DNA of 64,000 bases, taken from Tridacna crocea. Its lineage: Eukaryota; Mollusca; Bivalvia; Cardiida; Cardiidae. The DNA lies in contig OX031069.1 of the NCBI GenBank assembly GCA_943736015.1, positions 40,892,728 through 40,956,727 of the forward strand. The letters are read 5' to 3'. The notes beneath the pieces were generated by a model. That model was given only the letters and a program-made list of their open reading frames with translations, had not been told where the DNA came from and searched no databases. The position numbers and the translations under genes are program-made. The stretch's first letter is position 1. Each line of letters begins with the position of its first letter. This document shows, in pieces, positions 12,401 to 27,400 of the stretch.

Positions 12401-15400
12401 ACACTGTGGGAAAAGGAGAAAATGCTGGTTACCAGCATTTTCTCCTTTTCCCACAGTGTTTTCAAAAGGCTTCTTTCTCAGGGGCGTCAAAAGTAGGGAT
12501 TGTGTGGTAATGGGTTAAGGTCTTCTCTCATGGTGGCATCTTTGCTTCCAAAGGCATAAATAGATACTGAAGTAAAACAACTGGCAGTGATCTTTGTTTA
12601 GTCTTTTTATCTGTGACATGTTCTCTAATCTTGTTTCACCTTGTTTTGTTTCTTTTTTACCAATTTGCATGCTTATTTTCTTTTCAGCTTTCTTTGTATG
12701 TTCCCAAATGATATGCCATCCATTACTAAGATAGTGTCGGGCAGATACAATGTCTACATTTTGAGATTTTAACCCTCTGCCCATCACTACTACACATAAG
12801 CATAAACTTGCGCCTTATTCCATGAATGTCCATGCTGGCCCTTAGTACACCACATAGACCTAAGTAATATTTTCAGTCTACAATATTAACTTTTAGATAT
12901 ATACGTGAAAACCGATCCACGTGATACTAGTTGCATGATACACAAGTCGTGACCCCAGCTTAATATGAGTTGACCTCATACCAATATTGATGACCCGCGA
13001 CCAATACAGAAATCCTTGAACGTGATTGGTCAAAAGTTCAGTCGCATGAGTGTCTGTGCTTACTTTCTGATCAATTACGTTCAAGGACTTCTATATTGGT
13101 TGTGGGTCGTCAATGTTGATACGGGGTCAACTGTATTGATCGGAGGTGAAGTCATATTAAGCTGGGGTCACTACCTGTGTACAATACAAAGTAACAAATG
13201 TGACTAGTAAACCCTATTTTCACTTCCCTTAAGTTGTCATATTGATTCTGGGCCAACAGTTAATTAAAGAAATGTCATTGATCAAGCAATTTCTTATTGG
13301 CCCAGTTACAGGTCAGAGGTCAGCCGTATTGGCCCGAGGCCAAAATGATCAAGTGATTTCATATTGGTCCAGTTACAGGTCCGAGGCCAGCCATATCAGC
13401 CTTCAGCCTTTGGCCAATACGGCTGACCACGGACCTGTAACTGGGCCAACATGAAATCACTTGATTAATAACATAGTAATAATAGGTGAGATCAAAGTTG
13501 CTATTGTCAGCAAAGCAGGCAAGGGTTGGACCATATGTTATGTGTAGTATGATATTGATCTACACTGACTCCAGAGGCAACTATAGTTGCCATGCTCTAC
13601 TATTGATCTACATTGACTCCAGAGGCAACTATAGTTGCCATGCTCTAGTATTGATCTACACCGACTCCAAAGGCAACTTTAGTTGCCATGCTCTGGTATT
13701 GATCTACACTGACTCCAAATGATACTATAGTTGCCGTGCTCTAGTATTTATCTACATGGACTCCAAAGGCAACTATAGTTGCCATGCTCTAGTATTGATC
13801 TACACTGACTCCAGAGGCAACTATAGTGGCCATGCTCTGGTATTGATCTACACTGACTTCAGAGGCAGCTATGGTCACCATGCTCTGGTATTGATCTACA
13901 ACGACTCAAGAGGCAACTATAGTGGCCATGCTCTGGTACTGATTTACTTTGACTCCAGAGGCAACTATAGTTGCCATGCTGTGGTATTGATCTACGCCGA
14001 CTCCAGAGACAACTATACTTGCCATGCTCTGGCCATACTCTGGCAAAAGGGGATTTAATGCATCTCCTTAATGTATGCAACTCATCGCAAAGTTCTGATC
14101 TGTGAAGTCCATTTTGTATAATAATCAAATCTTTTATTAATTAAATCTTTACCAAACGACAAAACTTTATCCTTGTCCAAATTGAAAGCATTTGCATGCA
14201 ATAAAAATAAAGGTAACTCAAAATTGAGATTTTTTTTCCAGCATGGTAGAAAACATGGTAGGAAAAGGAAAAAATGCTGGTTACCAGCATTTTCTCCTTT
14301 TCCCACAATTTTTTCAAAAGGCTCCTATCTCATGGTCGTAAAAACCAGGGATTGTTTGGTAAAGGGTTAAACTTGTCCTTTGACATGTATGAAAATTTAC
14401 CAGTAGCAAAACGGTAAGACTGGGATCAGTCTCAATGGGCTGCTCAGGCCCATCTAAATTAAGGGTTTTTTTTCCACATGATAAGACACTCTTTAAGGGG
14501 ACAATTATAGCTCATTTGAACTTTCCTTTTTTCTCACTTTGATTGCAGTATCAGCATTTTAATGATCTCTTTGTTATTTAATGTTGCTAGTATTGCCTTT
14601 TTGAAGAGTTTTTAATTAACCCATTACCACACAATCCCCTACTTCTGACGACCTTGGGAAAGAAGCCTTTAGAAAGCATTGTAGGAAAAAAAGAAAATGC
14701 TGGTAACCAATGTTTTCTACTCTTCACTAAACAAATTTCAAATTTTCAGTCACTTTTATTTTGTCATCTGCAAATGCTTTCGATTTGGACAAGCCTAAAA
14801 TGTTGTCGTTTGGTTATGGGTTAAAACACTTCATTCTTCTAAATGTTCTCTACATTTTTAACTCTTTCACGGCTGAATAAATGAATTGCATTTTCTGGCT
14901 TTGAACCCAGTTTTTCTCATTTATAATGAAGAATAAAGGAGTGGACATGTAGATGAAAGATCAGATTGCATGTTCTGTGCAGTCTGAATCCTGATCTACA
15001 TTGTCCACAAAAGCTGGTGCCTTCTAGTTTATGTAAAGAGTGAAGCATATATTACTCTAACTATTGTATTATAAGTAGAACATTACATAGTGTTTCATTA
15101 ACTCCATGAGAAATTCATAGTTTATTATATTTATTATATTTATTATATGATTATGATTTAAAAATTCATATTTTGGTGTGAATAAATTAACCCTTTCCCA
15201 AACGACAAATTTTCGACTCTTCCAAACTGAAAGAGTTGGCAAACTACAATTTTAACTTTCATAACAATGGCTGACTGAACATTATCCGAATGGGCAGAAA
15301 ACCCTGTGGGAAAAAGAGAAATTGCTCGTTACGAGCAATTTCTTCTTTTCCCACACTGTTTTCTAAAGACTTGTATTGCAGACACATAAAACAAGGGCTT

Positions 15401-18400
15401 GTTTGGGAAAGGGTTAACAGGATCGTTTTGAAAAAGCTAACAATTTTCAGTTATTTCTCAAACAGCCTGTTTAATAACGTTTTTGGTGTTGTCATATTTA
15501 ATTTCAAAGCCCTATTTCAAAGTTTTCTACCTACTTTTGCATAGTTTCCTTGCATGTCTTTTTGCATCTGTCTTGATTGTGATTTGACTATATGGTATGT
15601 GCATTCAGTTTAAAGTATGGCTATAGCTGTATGTTGATGGTTTTCTTTTTAACTCTTTACCACAATCCCAGTCTTTTTAAACATTGAAGAAAAAAGTCTG
15701 TTGAAAAGATTGTGGGAAAAGGAGAAAATCCTGTTAACCCATTACCACACAATCCCTACTTTTGATGTCCCTGGGAAAGAGGCCTTAAGAAAGCATTGTG
15801 GAAAAAGGAGAAAATGCTGGTAACCAGCATTTTCTCCTTTTCCCACAATGTTTTCTACCCTTCACAAAACAAATTTCAAATTTTCAGTTACTTTTATTTT
15901 GTTGTCTGCAAATGCTTTCAATTTGGACCTTTCTAAAATATTGTCGTTTGGTAATGGGTTAACCAGCATTTTCTTCTTTTCCTACAATGCTTTCTACTCT
16001 ATCTGATGTACTTTCCTTTTTTTTGAGCCCAAATAAGATTGATGGCTGCTTTGAACTTGGATCAGTTTTACATTTTGTCAGTTGGTAAAGAGTTAAACAA
16101 CCTTACAAATGTGATTTGTTACCACTCCCATGGAGCAAAAACTGATTTTTATCAAAAACAGACTTCAGTTCTTAAGCACTTTTTTTAGGTAACCATCTTC
16201 GCAAGCCAAGGATGACGATCCTTGATTTCGGTATTCCCCCATATGCATTTTCATTGGTTGCAGCAAGCTCTAACTGTACGAATCAAATCAATCGTAGCAT
16301 TTCATTTTTGATGAAATAAAGAACATGGTCGCTACCCTTTGGATAAAAATAGAAGGTAAACATGAATACCTGCGTGGATGTGTGCAGGATCTGTACTGGT
16401 TTATTGCTGAAAAACATAGACGAACAATGTCTACAGAAAGTTTCAGTGTGACCAATTAATTATCAGAAGTTTTAAGCTATATCCCAGCACCTGACCATGG
16501 AATGTCGAAGTATGTTTGTGGTTATTGCTTCATCTTGAATTAATGTATTTGTAAGCGGTTTGTAAACGATATTTCATTGGCTAGAAGAAATATGTAAAAG
16601 GAGATAATAAGCAGCATCTAATAGGGGGTGTTTCACGGAAATCTCAAAATCAGGCACAATCTGCCAAGGTAAGATTCACATAGTGATCGTAACCTTGGCT
16701 GGCGAAGATGTTAGGTAACTCAAGACTGTAACTACAATTTTGACAGAACTCCTTTACTGATACCGAGTATTTTGAATTTTGGCATTTGACTTATATTGTT
16801 CCTCTCCATGAATTATCCTACTTGTTCCACTTCTGTCACATCTATTTCATGAATTAAGTATTTTCCAGGGGACAAAATTTAAACTAGTCCAATTTGAAAG
16901 TATTTGTAGATGAAAGCTCTTTACCACATGAGAAAATATGAGACTAGTCCAAATTGAAAGCATTTGCAGATGACAAAATAAATGTAACTGAAAAATTAAA
17001 ACTTGATTTGGGAAGGATGGAAAACATTGTGGGAAAAGGAGGAAATGAATGTGACCAGTATTTTCTCCTTTTCCCACAATGTTTTCATAAACTTTCTTTC
17101 TCAGAGTCATCAAAAGTTGTCATTGTGTAAAGCGTTAAACAATCCTAAAGGATAAAATGGATGGTAAAATGAGCTGTCAAAGATTTTGAATATGGGAGTT
17201 TCTCCTTTTCCCCACAATGTTTTGTGTTGGTTTTTTTTTTTTCACAATTTAACTTTTAACCAAACAACAAAATTGTAGACTTGTCCAAAACAAAAGCATT
17301 TGCATAGTATTACGACAAAACAAGTATTACTCAAAAATTAAAAGTTGTTTCCAGCAGGGTAGTAAACACTGTGCGAAATGGAGAAAATGCTGGATACCAG
17401 CATTTTCTCCTTTTCCCACTATGTTTTCAAAAGGCTTTTATCTCAGGGTCGTAGAAAACAGGGATTGTTTGGTAAAGGGTTATGCCAGGTTCAGTGGAAG
17501 TACATGTAGCTAAAAAACTATTTTAACGACCCAAGGCCTGAAGAAGTATTTTGAAAACATTGCAGGAAAATGTGAAAATGCTGGCAACCAGCATTTTCTC
17601 CTTTTCCTACAGTGTTTTCTACCTAATCATAGACAAATTCCATCATTTGAGCCACATTTAACTCTTTACCATACGAAAACATTTTAGACTGGTCCCAATT
17701 CAAAGCATTTGCAGACAACAAAATAAAAGTGACTGAAAATTTGAAATTTGTTTTGGGACAGGCAGAAAATATTGCTGGAAAAAGGAGAAAAGGCTGGTTA
17801 CCAGCTTTTTCTCCTGTTTCCACAATATTTTCAAAAGGCTTCTTATTTAGAGTCATTAAAAGTTGAGATTGTGTGGTAAAGGGTTAACTCATTACCAAAC
17901 GTCAACTTTTTAGGCTTGTCCACATCAAAAGCATTTGCAGAAGACAAAATAAAAGTGACTGAAAATTTAAAATATGTTTTGCGAAGGGTAGAAAACGTTG
18001 TGGGAAGAGGAGAAAATGCTGGTTACCAGCATTTTCTCCTGTTTCCACAATATTTTCAAAAGGCGTCTTTCTCAGGGTCGTGAAAAGTTGGGATTGTGCG
18101 GTGAAGGGTTAAAGTATTATCTACAGATGCCTTTAATTTGGACAAGTCTACTTTTTTTGTGTGTGATAAGAAGTTAAAAATGTAATGAGCTTGTAACAAT
18201 TTTACAGACACTAGATGCAGATTATTCAAAGAATCAAGAAGCCCTCCTAGGAGTCCTGTGTCACATGTTGTCGGGGAAGAGTTTTGAGCTCATCCTTGCT
18301 GCTGCTGCAGCTACTGGAAAACTGCAGATATTTTGTTTTAAACTGATTAAGTAAGTAGTTCATTATGAACTCACTGAATTTTACATTTATGCATTTGTTG

Positions 18401-21400
18401 TTAATCCTTCGTAGTCTTCTTGGGTTTTTTCAGACATTACAGTGTTATATAGGATGCAACATGCATTCGCATAATTCTGGACTGGTCCAAATTGAAAGCA
18501 GTCTGCAGACAACAAATGAAATCTGTTTCCAGCAGGGTAGAAAACATTGTGGGAAAAAGAGAAAATTCTGGTAACCAGCATTTTTTTCTTTTCCCACAAT
18601 GTTTTCAAAGGGTTTTTATCTTATGGTCGTTAAAAGTTGGGAGTTAAACAATTCTAGGAGAAATATTATCAAGTGAACTTTTGGCGAGCTTAATAACATT
18701 GATTTTTGTATTTTCTATTAGTTTGATAAAATTTTATTGCAAACTCCAATGAATATCAGATTCTTCTTATCTCATCACATTCACAAAATAACCTATTATC
18801 ATCTACTAGATGCAAAACTATCCATAGATACATGCGCTGTAATTTCCATAAAGCCTGTTCACTTCTGCCAAATATATTCAAAATGACATTAAGAATTGAC
18901 ATCACACAATTGTGATATCAAATATCCAAAATATTGCAAAAACGTTGTGACGAATTTTACACTCTTCCAAATTCAGATATTTGGAGATGATGAATTCGAA
19001 ATTTGATAACATTTTGGGAAAAGGAGAAAATGCTGATTATCAGTTGTTGTTTTTTCCCTTTTCCCAAAGTGTTTTCTAACACTAAATTTTTTCATTTATC
19101 ACAATGTTTTCAAAAGAAATTTTTAAATTACAGGGACATTAACCCATTACCACACAATCCCTACTTTTGGCAACCCTGAGAAAGAAGCCTTTAGAAAACA
19201 TTGTTGGTATAGAAGAAAATGCTGGTAACCAGCATTTTCTCCTTTTCCCATAATGTTTTCTACCCTTCCCAAAACAAATTTTAAATTTTCAGTCACTTTT
19301 ATTTTGTCATCTGCAAATGCTTTTGATTTGATCAAGCCTAAAAATTTTGTCGTTTGGTCATGATTTAACCCATTACCAAACAACCCCTACTGTTGACGAC
19401 CCTCAGAAAGAGACCTTTGGAAAACATTGTGGAAAAGAGGAGAACATCTGGTTAAACTCTCATCATTTAGATAAATTTGTTAATCCAAAACTACCTTTTT
19501 TTTTCCTCCAAAGGTTCAATGAATTTGCTAAGCAATCACCAAGTGATGGTGGTAAACCAGCCCAGACTAGAGCATTGCTGTTTGATATATCCTTTCTGAT
19601 GCTCTGCCACATCACACAGTTGTATGGGACAGAGGTAAGGGTATAGAGATAGGTCTCAGTTTGTTTCTCATGGTCCAAACAGATAAAGTTTCAAAACACT
19701 GGGCTAGTTAACTCTTTCCCAAACAATCCCTGGTTTTTACCACCCTGAGAAAGAAGCCTTCTGAAAACATTGTGGGAAAAGGAGAAAATGCTGGTTACCA
19801 ACATTTTCTTCTTTTCCCTCAATATTTTCATCCCTTCCCAAAACCGGTTTCAATTTTTGAGTCGCATCAATTTTGTCATCTGCAATTGATTCCAAATTGG
19901 ACTGGTCTAAAGTTATATCATTTGGTAAAGAGTTAACCAGAATCTCTGAGGGTGAACCATGGCTTGGCATAACCTCTATCTAAAGATTGATGATAGTCAA
20001 AGGCCCATTCTGCTCTCATCTTTTTGATCCTGAAAGGGCCTAATGAATCCAATAGACTTTTTCAATCCCATGAAGGAAGACTGAAGCACTCTCATATTAG
20101 GGGTATTTTTCCCCCCCCCATAAGATTTCTCCCCCTAAAAGTTGACAATTTACATTCAAGAATAGACTGCATGCTTTCAGGCTTTGCAGACTGAGAGACG
20201 CTTACCAATTGATAAACAGAAATGTCCGGTCATAATGAACTCGCGTGTCACAGTGTCGCTTTCAAATCCATGTAGAAACTAGTCTTAAGTAATGGTACCT
20301 GTGTGGGAATTAGTCTTAAGTAATGGTACATATATGTATAGTTTCACTTATTATGAAACTGTCTTCTATTTTCTACAGGTAAAAACTTGTCCCCTTTCAG
20401 AATTATATTTGTCAGAACACTGGCTAGGATGAAGACACATTGTAGTTTCAAGACAATATTGACAATAGTATTCTGCAAAATATGACACTATTCTTTTGCA
20501 TTTTTTTCTTGCCCAATAACACTGATTCGGAAAAACACATGGCACTGTTTTGAGACTGTTGATAAAAGTATTTCACAAAAATGGGACTAAAACTTTGCAT
20601 CTATTTGTGCCCATGGTATAATTAACTCCTGACCACACAATCCCAACTTTCAACAACTCTGAGAAAGAAACCTTCAGGAACCATTGTAGGGGAAAGGAGA
20701 AAATTCTGGTAACCAGCATTTTCTCCTTTTCCCACACTGTTTTCTACCTTGCTCTAGATAAATTTCATATTTTGAGTTACGTTGATATTGTCATCTGCAA
20801 GTACTTTCAATCTGAACCAGTCTAAAAGTTTGTCATTTGGTCAAGAGTTGAAAAATAATCTTTTTCCCTTTGTTGTTAGTTGTGAGTCATGAGGCAGGAA
20901 ATAACCTGCAGGTCGCCAGGTGATTTATTAATTTTACCTCATAATTCACAGTGTGTTTTATTGAACGATAAACAACAATAGAAAGAAGATTATTTTGCTT
21001 ATAATATGACCAACTCTTAATGAAAGGAAAATAAGTTCATACTTTGAGTAAAATCAGGTATGTAGATTATATTCCATTGAATAACTTATCTACTTATGTC
21101 TTACTTTGTACGGAATAACATCACTTCACATAGAATGCCATGCTTTTGTAGCACTGTGCTTATAATGCCAAATTCACTTGACATGCTAGAAGCAAAGATA
21201 ATATTTGTAATTTCTAGGTGATTACCTCTAGCAGTGATTGTCACAATACATTTTTTGTACAATGGGCTTTACGGTGTTTGCCAGAAGATGGGAAGTACAA
21301 ATCTGTGGACATAGGCATGCCCGTTGACTCTACAAAAGTTGATTCACTGCTGTCAGCTATTACTTCAAGAACAGATTTTATGCAAGGGTATGTATTTTTC

Positions 21401-24400
21401 ATATTTGTAGACTAGTATAAAATCCATATCAAACTTTCAGCCTCAAACTGTCTTCATCTGGTTGATCCTTTAGCACATCAGGTTTTACTCTATACCCCAT
21501 TGGGCATTTCTATGGTATCTCTAATTGACCTTAAATGAGAGCAAGGATAAAGCCTTTTTTTATGTGTATAAGATACCTTCTGATAGTATAGAAAAAATTG
21601 TGGCAAAAGGTGAAATTGCTCATGACGAGCAATTTCATCTTTTGCCACAATTTTTTCCAAAGGCTCCTACAAGCAATGCGTAGAAATGAGTATCTATGGA
21701 CTTAAAAGATAACTTTTCACCCTTTACCTAACATACAATTGCGATTTTCAACAAATCTGAGAAAAAAGCCTTTTGAAAGCATTGTAGGAAAAGAAAAAAA
21801 TGCCATTAACCAGCATTTTCTCATTTTCTGAGAATCTTTTCTACCCTTCATGAAACAAATTTCAACTTCTGAGCCACATTTATTTTGTCGTCTGCAAATG
21901 ATTACAATTTTAAATAGTCTACAATTTTATCTTTTGGTAAAGAGTTAATTAAGGGGAAAATAAGATTAACTCTTTACCGCACAATCCGAAATTTTAACAA
22001 CCCTGAGAAAGAAACCTTTTGAAAACATATTTGGAAAAGGTGAAAATGCTTGTAACCAGCATTTTCTCCTTTTCCAAAAATGTTTTCTACCCTACCAAAG
22101 AGAAATTTCGATTTTTTTTATGTCACATTTATTTTGTCGTCTGCAAATGCTTTCAAATTTGGACAAGGCCAAAATTTTGTTGTCTGGTAACAAGTTAAGA
22201 AATGTTAAGAAAGAAAATGCTGATTATGTGAATATGAAAGACTTTACAAGAAGTTATTTCTAAAACATGAAATGCTGGACTTGTACAATTTGTTAGAAAA
22301 AGGTAACTAGCATTTTTTTCCTTTTCCCACAATGTTTTGTACCCTCCCCAAACCAAATTTCGGTTTTTGAGTCGCATTCATTTTGTTGTCTGCAATTGCT
22401 GTCAGTTTGTGCCAGTCTATTATTTTGTCGTTTGGTAAAGAGTTAACCCTTAGCCAGAGTCTCTTATTGACCCTAAATAAGAGCAAGGATAAAGCCAATT
22501 CTTATTTGTATATGACACCTTTTGATGGTGTAGAAAACATTGTGACAAAAGGTGAAATTGCTCGTCACGAGCAATTTCACCTTTTGCCACAATGTTTTCC
22601 AAAGGCTCCTACAAGCAATACGTAGAAATGAGTATCTATGGAGTAAAGGGTTAAACTCCCTTTTCAAAAAGTATGGCTCATATATTATAGTAGCTAGTGA
22701 AGGCTTGTCATGTTTCTGTAATTATTTTTTAACCTTCTTTTTCAGTGCCCCAAAGTGGCATGAGATTTGTGCTAATATTCCATATGCGGTGCAAGAGGTC
22801 CTCTTTGCATGGGAGCATGGTGCCCTGTCAGCAGAGAACATTAAGGTAATAGTTTCATTGTGATCAAGGAGTTCTCAATTTGGAAAACGTTTCCTTACAT
22901 CTTCAAACAAATTTTAAAGAAGAGAATTTGGAAACATTCTTGTATGATACAGAAAGTCAAAATATGGTAAATATGGAATATTATAATGTTATAAATTAAG
23001 TGATTTCGAATTGGCCCAATTACAGGTCCGAGGTCAGCCGTATTGGCCCGAGGCCAAAGCCTAATACGAAATCACTTGATTAATAACATTTTTATTAATA
23101 AACTGTTGGCACAGAATCAATATGACAACCTAAGAGAAGTGAAAATTGGGTTTACTAGTCACATTTCTTACTTCCTATAGTATAGGGGTCGTGACCTGAG
23201 CTTAATACGACTTGACCTCCGATCAATACAGTTGACGTCGTATCACTATTGATGACCCGCAATCAATACAGATATCCTTGAACCTGATTTGTCAAAAGTA
23301 AGTGTAGACGCTCATCCAACTGAACGTTTGACCAATTACGTTCGAGGATTTCTTAAGCAGTGAGAAGTAAATACATGCACAAGGAAAGCCTTTTGAAAAC
23401 ATTGAGGGAAGGGCATAAAATTCTGATAACCAGCATTTTCTCCTTTTCCAACAATGTTTTCTGTCCTTTCAGAAACAAATTGAACTATTTGAGACATGTT
23501 GAATTTTTTATCTGCAAACTCTTTGAATTTGGGCTGGTCTAAAATTTCCTTGTGTGGTAATGAGTTAACTCATTACCAAAGTTAACTGCATTTTCTCCTT
23601 TTCCCACAATGTTTTCTAAATGCTTCTTTCTCAGGGTCGTCAAAAGTAGGGATTGTATGGTAATGGGATAAAGGACTAATTACAAAGTCAAGAATAAAGC
23701 CCAAATTATGTCATATATTTACAGATAATTATGGCCTATGTGAAGAGCCGTATGCTGTGTTTACCAGTGGTTGTATCAGCATGGATGTGTAGCTACATCA
23801 ACATGCTAAGTGAGGATGCACGTGGAAAACCACTCTCTGTGTTACAACAGCTTGTTCAGCCAATAAGTTGTGATGGGACTTCACAGTACTACAATGAAAG
23901 GTATGGTAGCTGTTTCCTGGAGAAAAATTACTGTGATACATGGCAAGAATAGAATGAAAGCTGAGCATTAAAGAATCAGAAATAGTGTTAACCCACTACC
24001 ACATAATCCCAACTTTTGACGTCCCTGAAAAAGAAGCCTTTTGAAAACACTGTGGGAAAAAGATAAAATGCTTGTAACCAGCATTTTCTCCTTTTCCCCC
24101 AGTGTTTTCTACCCTTTCCAGTGTTTTCTACCCTTCCCAGAATAAATTTCAATTTTTCAGTCACCTTTATTTTTTGTCGTCTGCAAATGCTTTCAATTTG
24201 GACCACTCTAAAATTTTGTCAAGTGGTAAAGAGTTCGCTATTCAACACCAACCATACTCTGGCCATAGGGAGCTTGATGCATCTCCACTGAAGCATTCAG
24301 TGTTCGGCATTTCGGCATTGCCCTTTCACTATGAGAATGCCCCCAAAATTTAAATCTTATCTCAAATGCCCACAGGTCTCCGATTCTTTTTATCACATAA

Positions 24401-27400
24401 CAATATTTCAAACAATACAGATCAGATGATACAAAAACATCCATAAATGCACCCACGGTATTTTCTATGAGACTCATTTACTTGTATGAAATGCGTACAA
24501 AATGATGTCAAAAATGACACAAATGTGATATCAAACATGTGTAAGATAAGAAAATTTGTAATGGATATATTACACTGAAAACAAGGGAGATTATGTGGTA
24601 AAAATCAGTCCTTCGACCAAAAAAGAAAACGACCATTGGCAAAAGTTATATACACTGACAAGGTCAGATGGTACAGGCTGCCCAGACTGACCTGGTCAGT
24701 ACTTTTTTTACAAATGCAATTAACCCCTTTTCAGTCTGTTTATCTCGAAACTTTAGATTTTCCAAATGGAAACCATTTGCAGACAACACTAACTGCTTCT
24801 CAAAATCTGAAATAGTCTTTGGAGAGGCGGAAAACATTTTGGGAAATAAATGAAATGCTAATTGACTGCATTTTCTTCTTTGCTCACTCTGTTTTCAAAA
24901 GCCTTTTTCCCCAGGGTTGTTAAAACTTTAGATTGTGTGGCAGAGGGTTAATTCTGGCCTCCTTAACCCTTTACCACATGCCAAAATTTTAGACCTATCC
25001 CAATTGAAAGCATTTTGGGACAAAAAATTTTTGTAGTGGTTCAAATGACACAATTTTTCTTTGATAGGGTAGAAAACTTAGTGGGAAAAGGAGGAAATGC
25101 TGGTTACCAGCATTTCCTTCTTTTCCCTCTATGTTTTCAAAAGGCTTCTTCCCAGGGTCATTTAAAGTTGTCATTGTGTGGTAAAGGGTTAAAGAACATT
25201 TGAGGAATACAATTCACCATGAAATCTTCGGTAAATGGAAAATTTTCCTTCGTGTAAAAAGTTCATGTTTACAGATCTTTCGTTCTTTGATAGGTCTCAT
25301 CTGGCCCAACAGATTATGCAGAAAATGATATATGACATTCTCCCGCCATCAATTCGCCCACCAGTCGTACAGTACGTCCCTGCAAAAAGCCTGCCTGCAG
25401 ATGTCATGGCAAAGACAATGAAAAGCGTGTTCACCAAGGGCTGGCTTGACCTGGTCAATCTTCATACTTTAGAAGCTTTACTGAATCTGTGTGGATCAGA
25501 CTGGTTTAGTGAAAGACTTGTAAAGGTAAGAAAAACTTATAAAAGGTAGGTTTTTAACCCTTTACGAAACAGTGATGACTTTAAATGCCCCTGAGGAAGA
25601 GGCCTTTGAAAACTCTGTTGGAATAGCCTTGACTGTTTACCACACAATCCCGACTTTTACCGACCCTGAGTAAGAAGCTTTTTGAAAACATTGTGGGAAT
25701 AGGAGAAAATGCTGGTAACCAGCATTTTCTCCTTTTCCCACAATGTTTTCTACCCTTCCCAAGCCAACTTTCAATTTTTCAGCCACAATTATTTTGTCGT
25801 CTGCTAATGCTTTCAATTTGAACCAGTCCATAATTTTGTTGTGTGGTACAGAGTTAATTCTTTACTTAACAATCCCGACTTTTACGGCCCCGAGTAAGAA
25901 GTTTTTTATAAACATTGTTGAAAAGGAGAAAATGCTTTTATTTTCTCCTTTTCCTGCAATGTTTTCTACCGTTCAAAAGACAAATTTCAATTTTTGAGCC
26001 ACACTTAGGTTGTCGTCTGCAAATGCTTTCAATTTGAACTGGTTTACAATTTTGTCATTTGGTAAAGAGTTAAAGGAGCAAATGCTGGTTACCAGCATTT
26101 TCTCCTTTTCCCACTAAGTTTTCTGCTCTATCAAAGAAAAATCGCATCATTTGAGCCACTATGGAATTATCGCCTGCAATGCTTTCTATTTGGATAGGTT
26201 TTAAATTCTGCTGTGTGGTAAAGGGTTAACCAACAAAGCTGACTAGTGGTTAAAAATAAACTATTTGCGAGTAAAAATGCAGGCAAATTTAATTCATACC
26301 GTTTATGGATATATATATAAGAAACGGCTTCTTCCTTGCTGTTATTTAGGGTCAATTAGAGATACCATAGAAATGCCTTATGTGGTAAAGCTTTAAACTT
26401 GTCCACAAAAAAAGTTCTCGCTTAAGGCTCGCTTAATAACATTGTTTGTTGACTCTTTTAATAAAATTTTATCTCAAATTCCAACTCGTATCAGATCCTA
26501 TATATCTGTACTTCTGAATGGTAAGAATTAATCTTGCGAGCATTTTGACTCTGAATTGTTTGTATTTGGGCGTTAGTGGGTCTCTACCTCTAGACTAGAT
26601 TACAAAATTTTAGACTGGTCCAAATTAAAAGCAATGTGAACATCTCTCAAAAGACAGATTTTTCCTTTGCAAGAGTTGTAAAACTCTATTGATGTGGGAA
26701 AAAATGCTGGTTACTGTATTTTCTTCTTATTGTCCCACAACATTTCTCAGAAGCATCTCTCAGGGTCATCAAACCTGAGGATTGTTTGGTGAAAGGTTTA
26801 ATACAGTCTTTTTGAATTTTTTTTTTTGCTGGATTGCTTTCAAACTCACCATTGCTTAAAGTGGTGATGCAGAGCGTTTAGGATTTGTTGTAGTCTGATG
26901 TCCAGAGCATTGTCCATTGCCAACAAATTCTCTTAACTGTTTGCCATGCAAGCATTTGGTTTAATTAGCAATTATAAGGAGGACAACCTTTTAACCCATT
27001 ACCACACAAGCCCTACTTTTGATGACCCTAAGGAAGAAGCCTTTGGAAAACATTCTGGGAAAAAGAGAAAATGCTGGTAAAGAAGTAAAGACTTGTACTG
27101 CACGCACGTAAAAACCAGGGCTTGTTTTGGAAAGGGTTAAAAGTTGTCATTGTGTGGTAAATGGTTAAGAAATACATAACATATTTCTTTTTTCAGCATA
27201 TGCTGGACAGCTTCAAAGTGGATGAATTGACGACAAACCTTGGTTTAGCCTTTGCCATCATCCATATGGACCTAGAGCATGTTACCCTCAGTCTTCTTAT
27301 ACACACCATACCGTCCTTGCTTCTGTCATCAGAGAAACAGAGTTTATTGACAGACCCTCGAGGCTACATGCTAGCCAAACTCTGTGTTATGGCCATTTCT

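Larger units (their letters stand above)
6569..18207 (+). other. MED24 11.6-kb intron between exons e and f
   Basis: No coding exon found. Filled by about twenty TTAA fold-back elements, two long-TIR elements with 9-bp target duplications (9879-10137 and 16194-16710), a fold-back element at 8871-9335, a compound palindrome at 12893-13475 and a minisatellite at 13553-14032. Confidence 0.8.

Noticed and set aside
13486-14058. Repeat protein with 16-residue units
   Set aside because: The open frame follows from a 48-bp tandem repeat, is stopped inside copy 4 and has no start or splice context.
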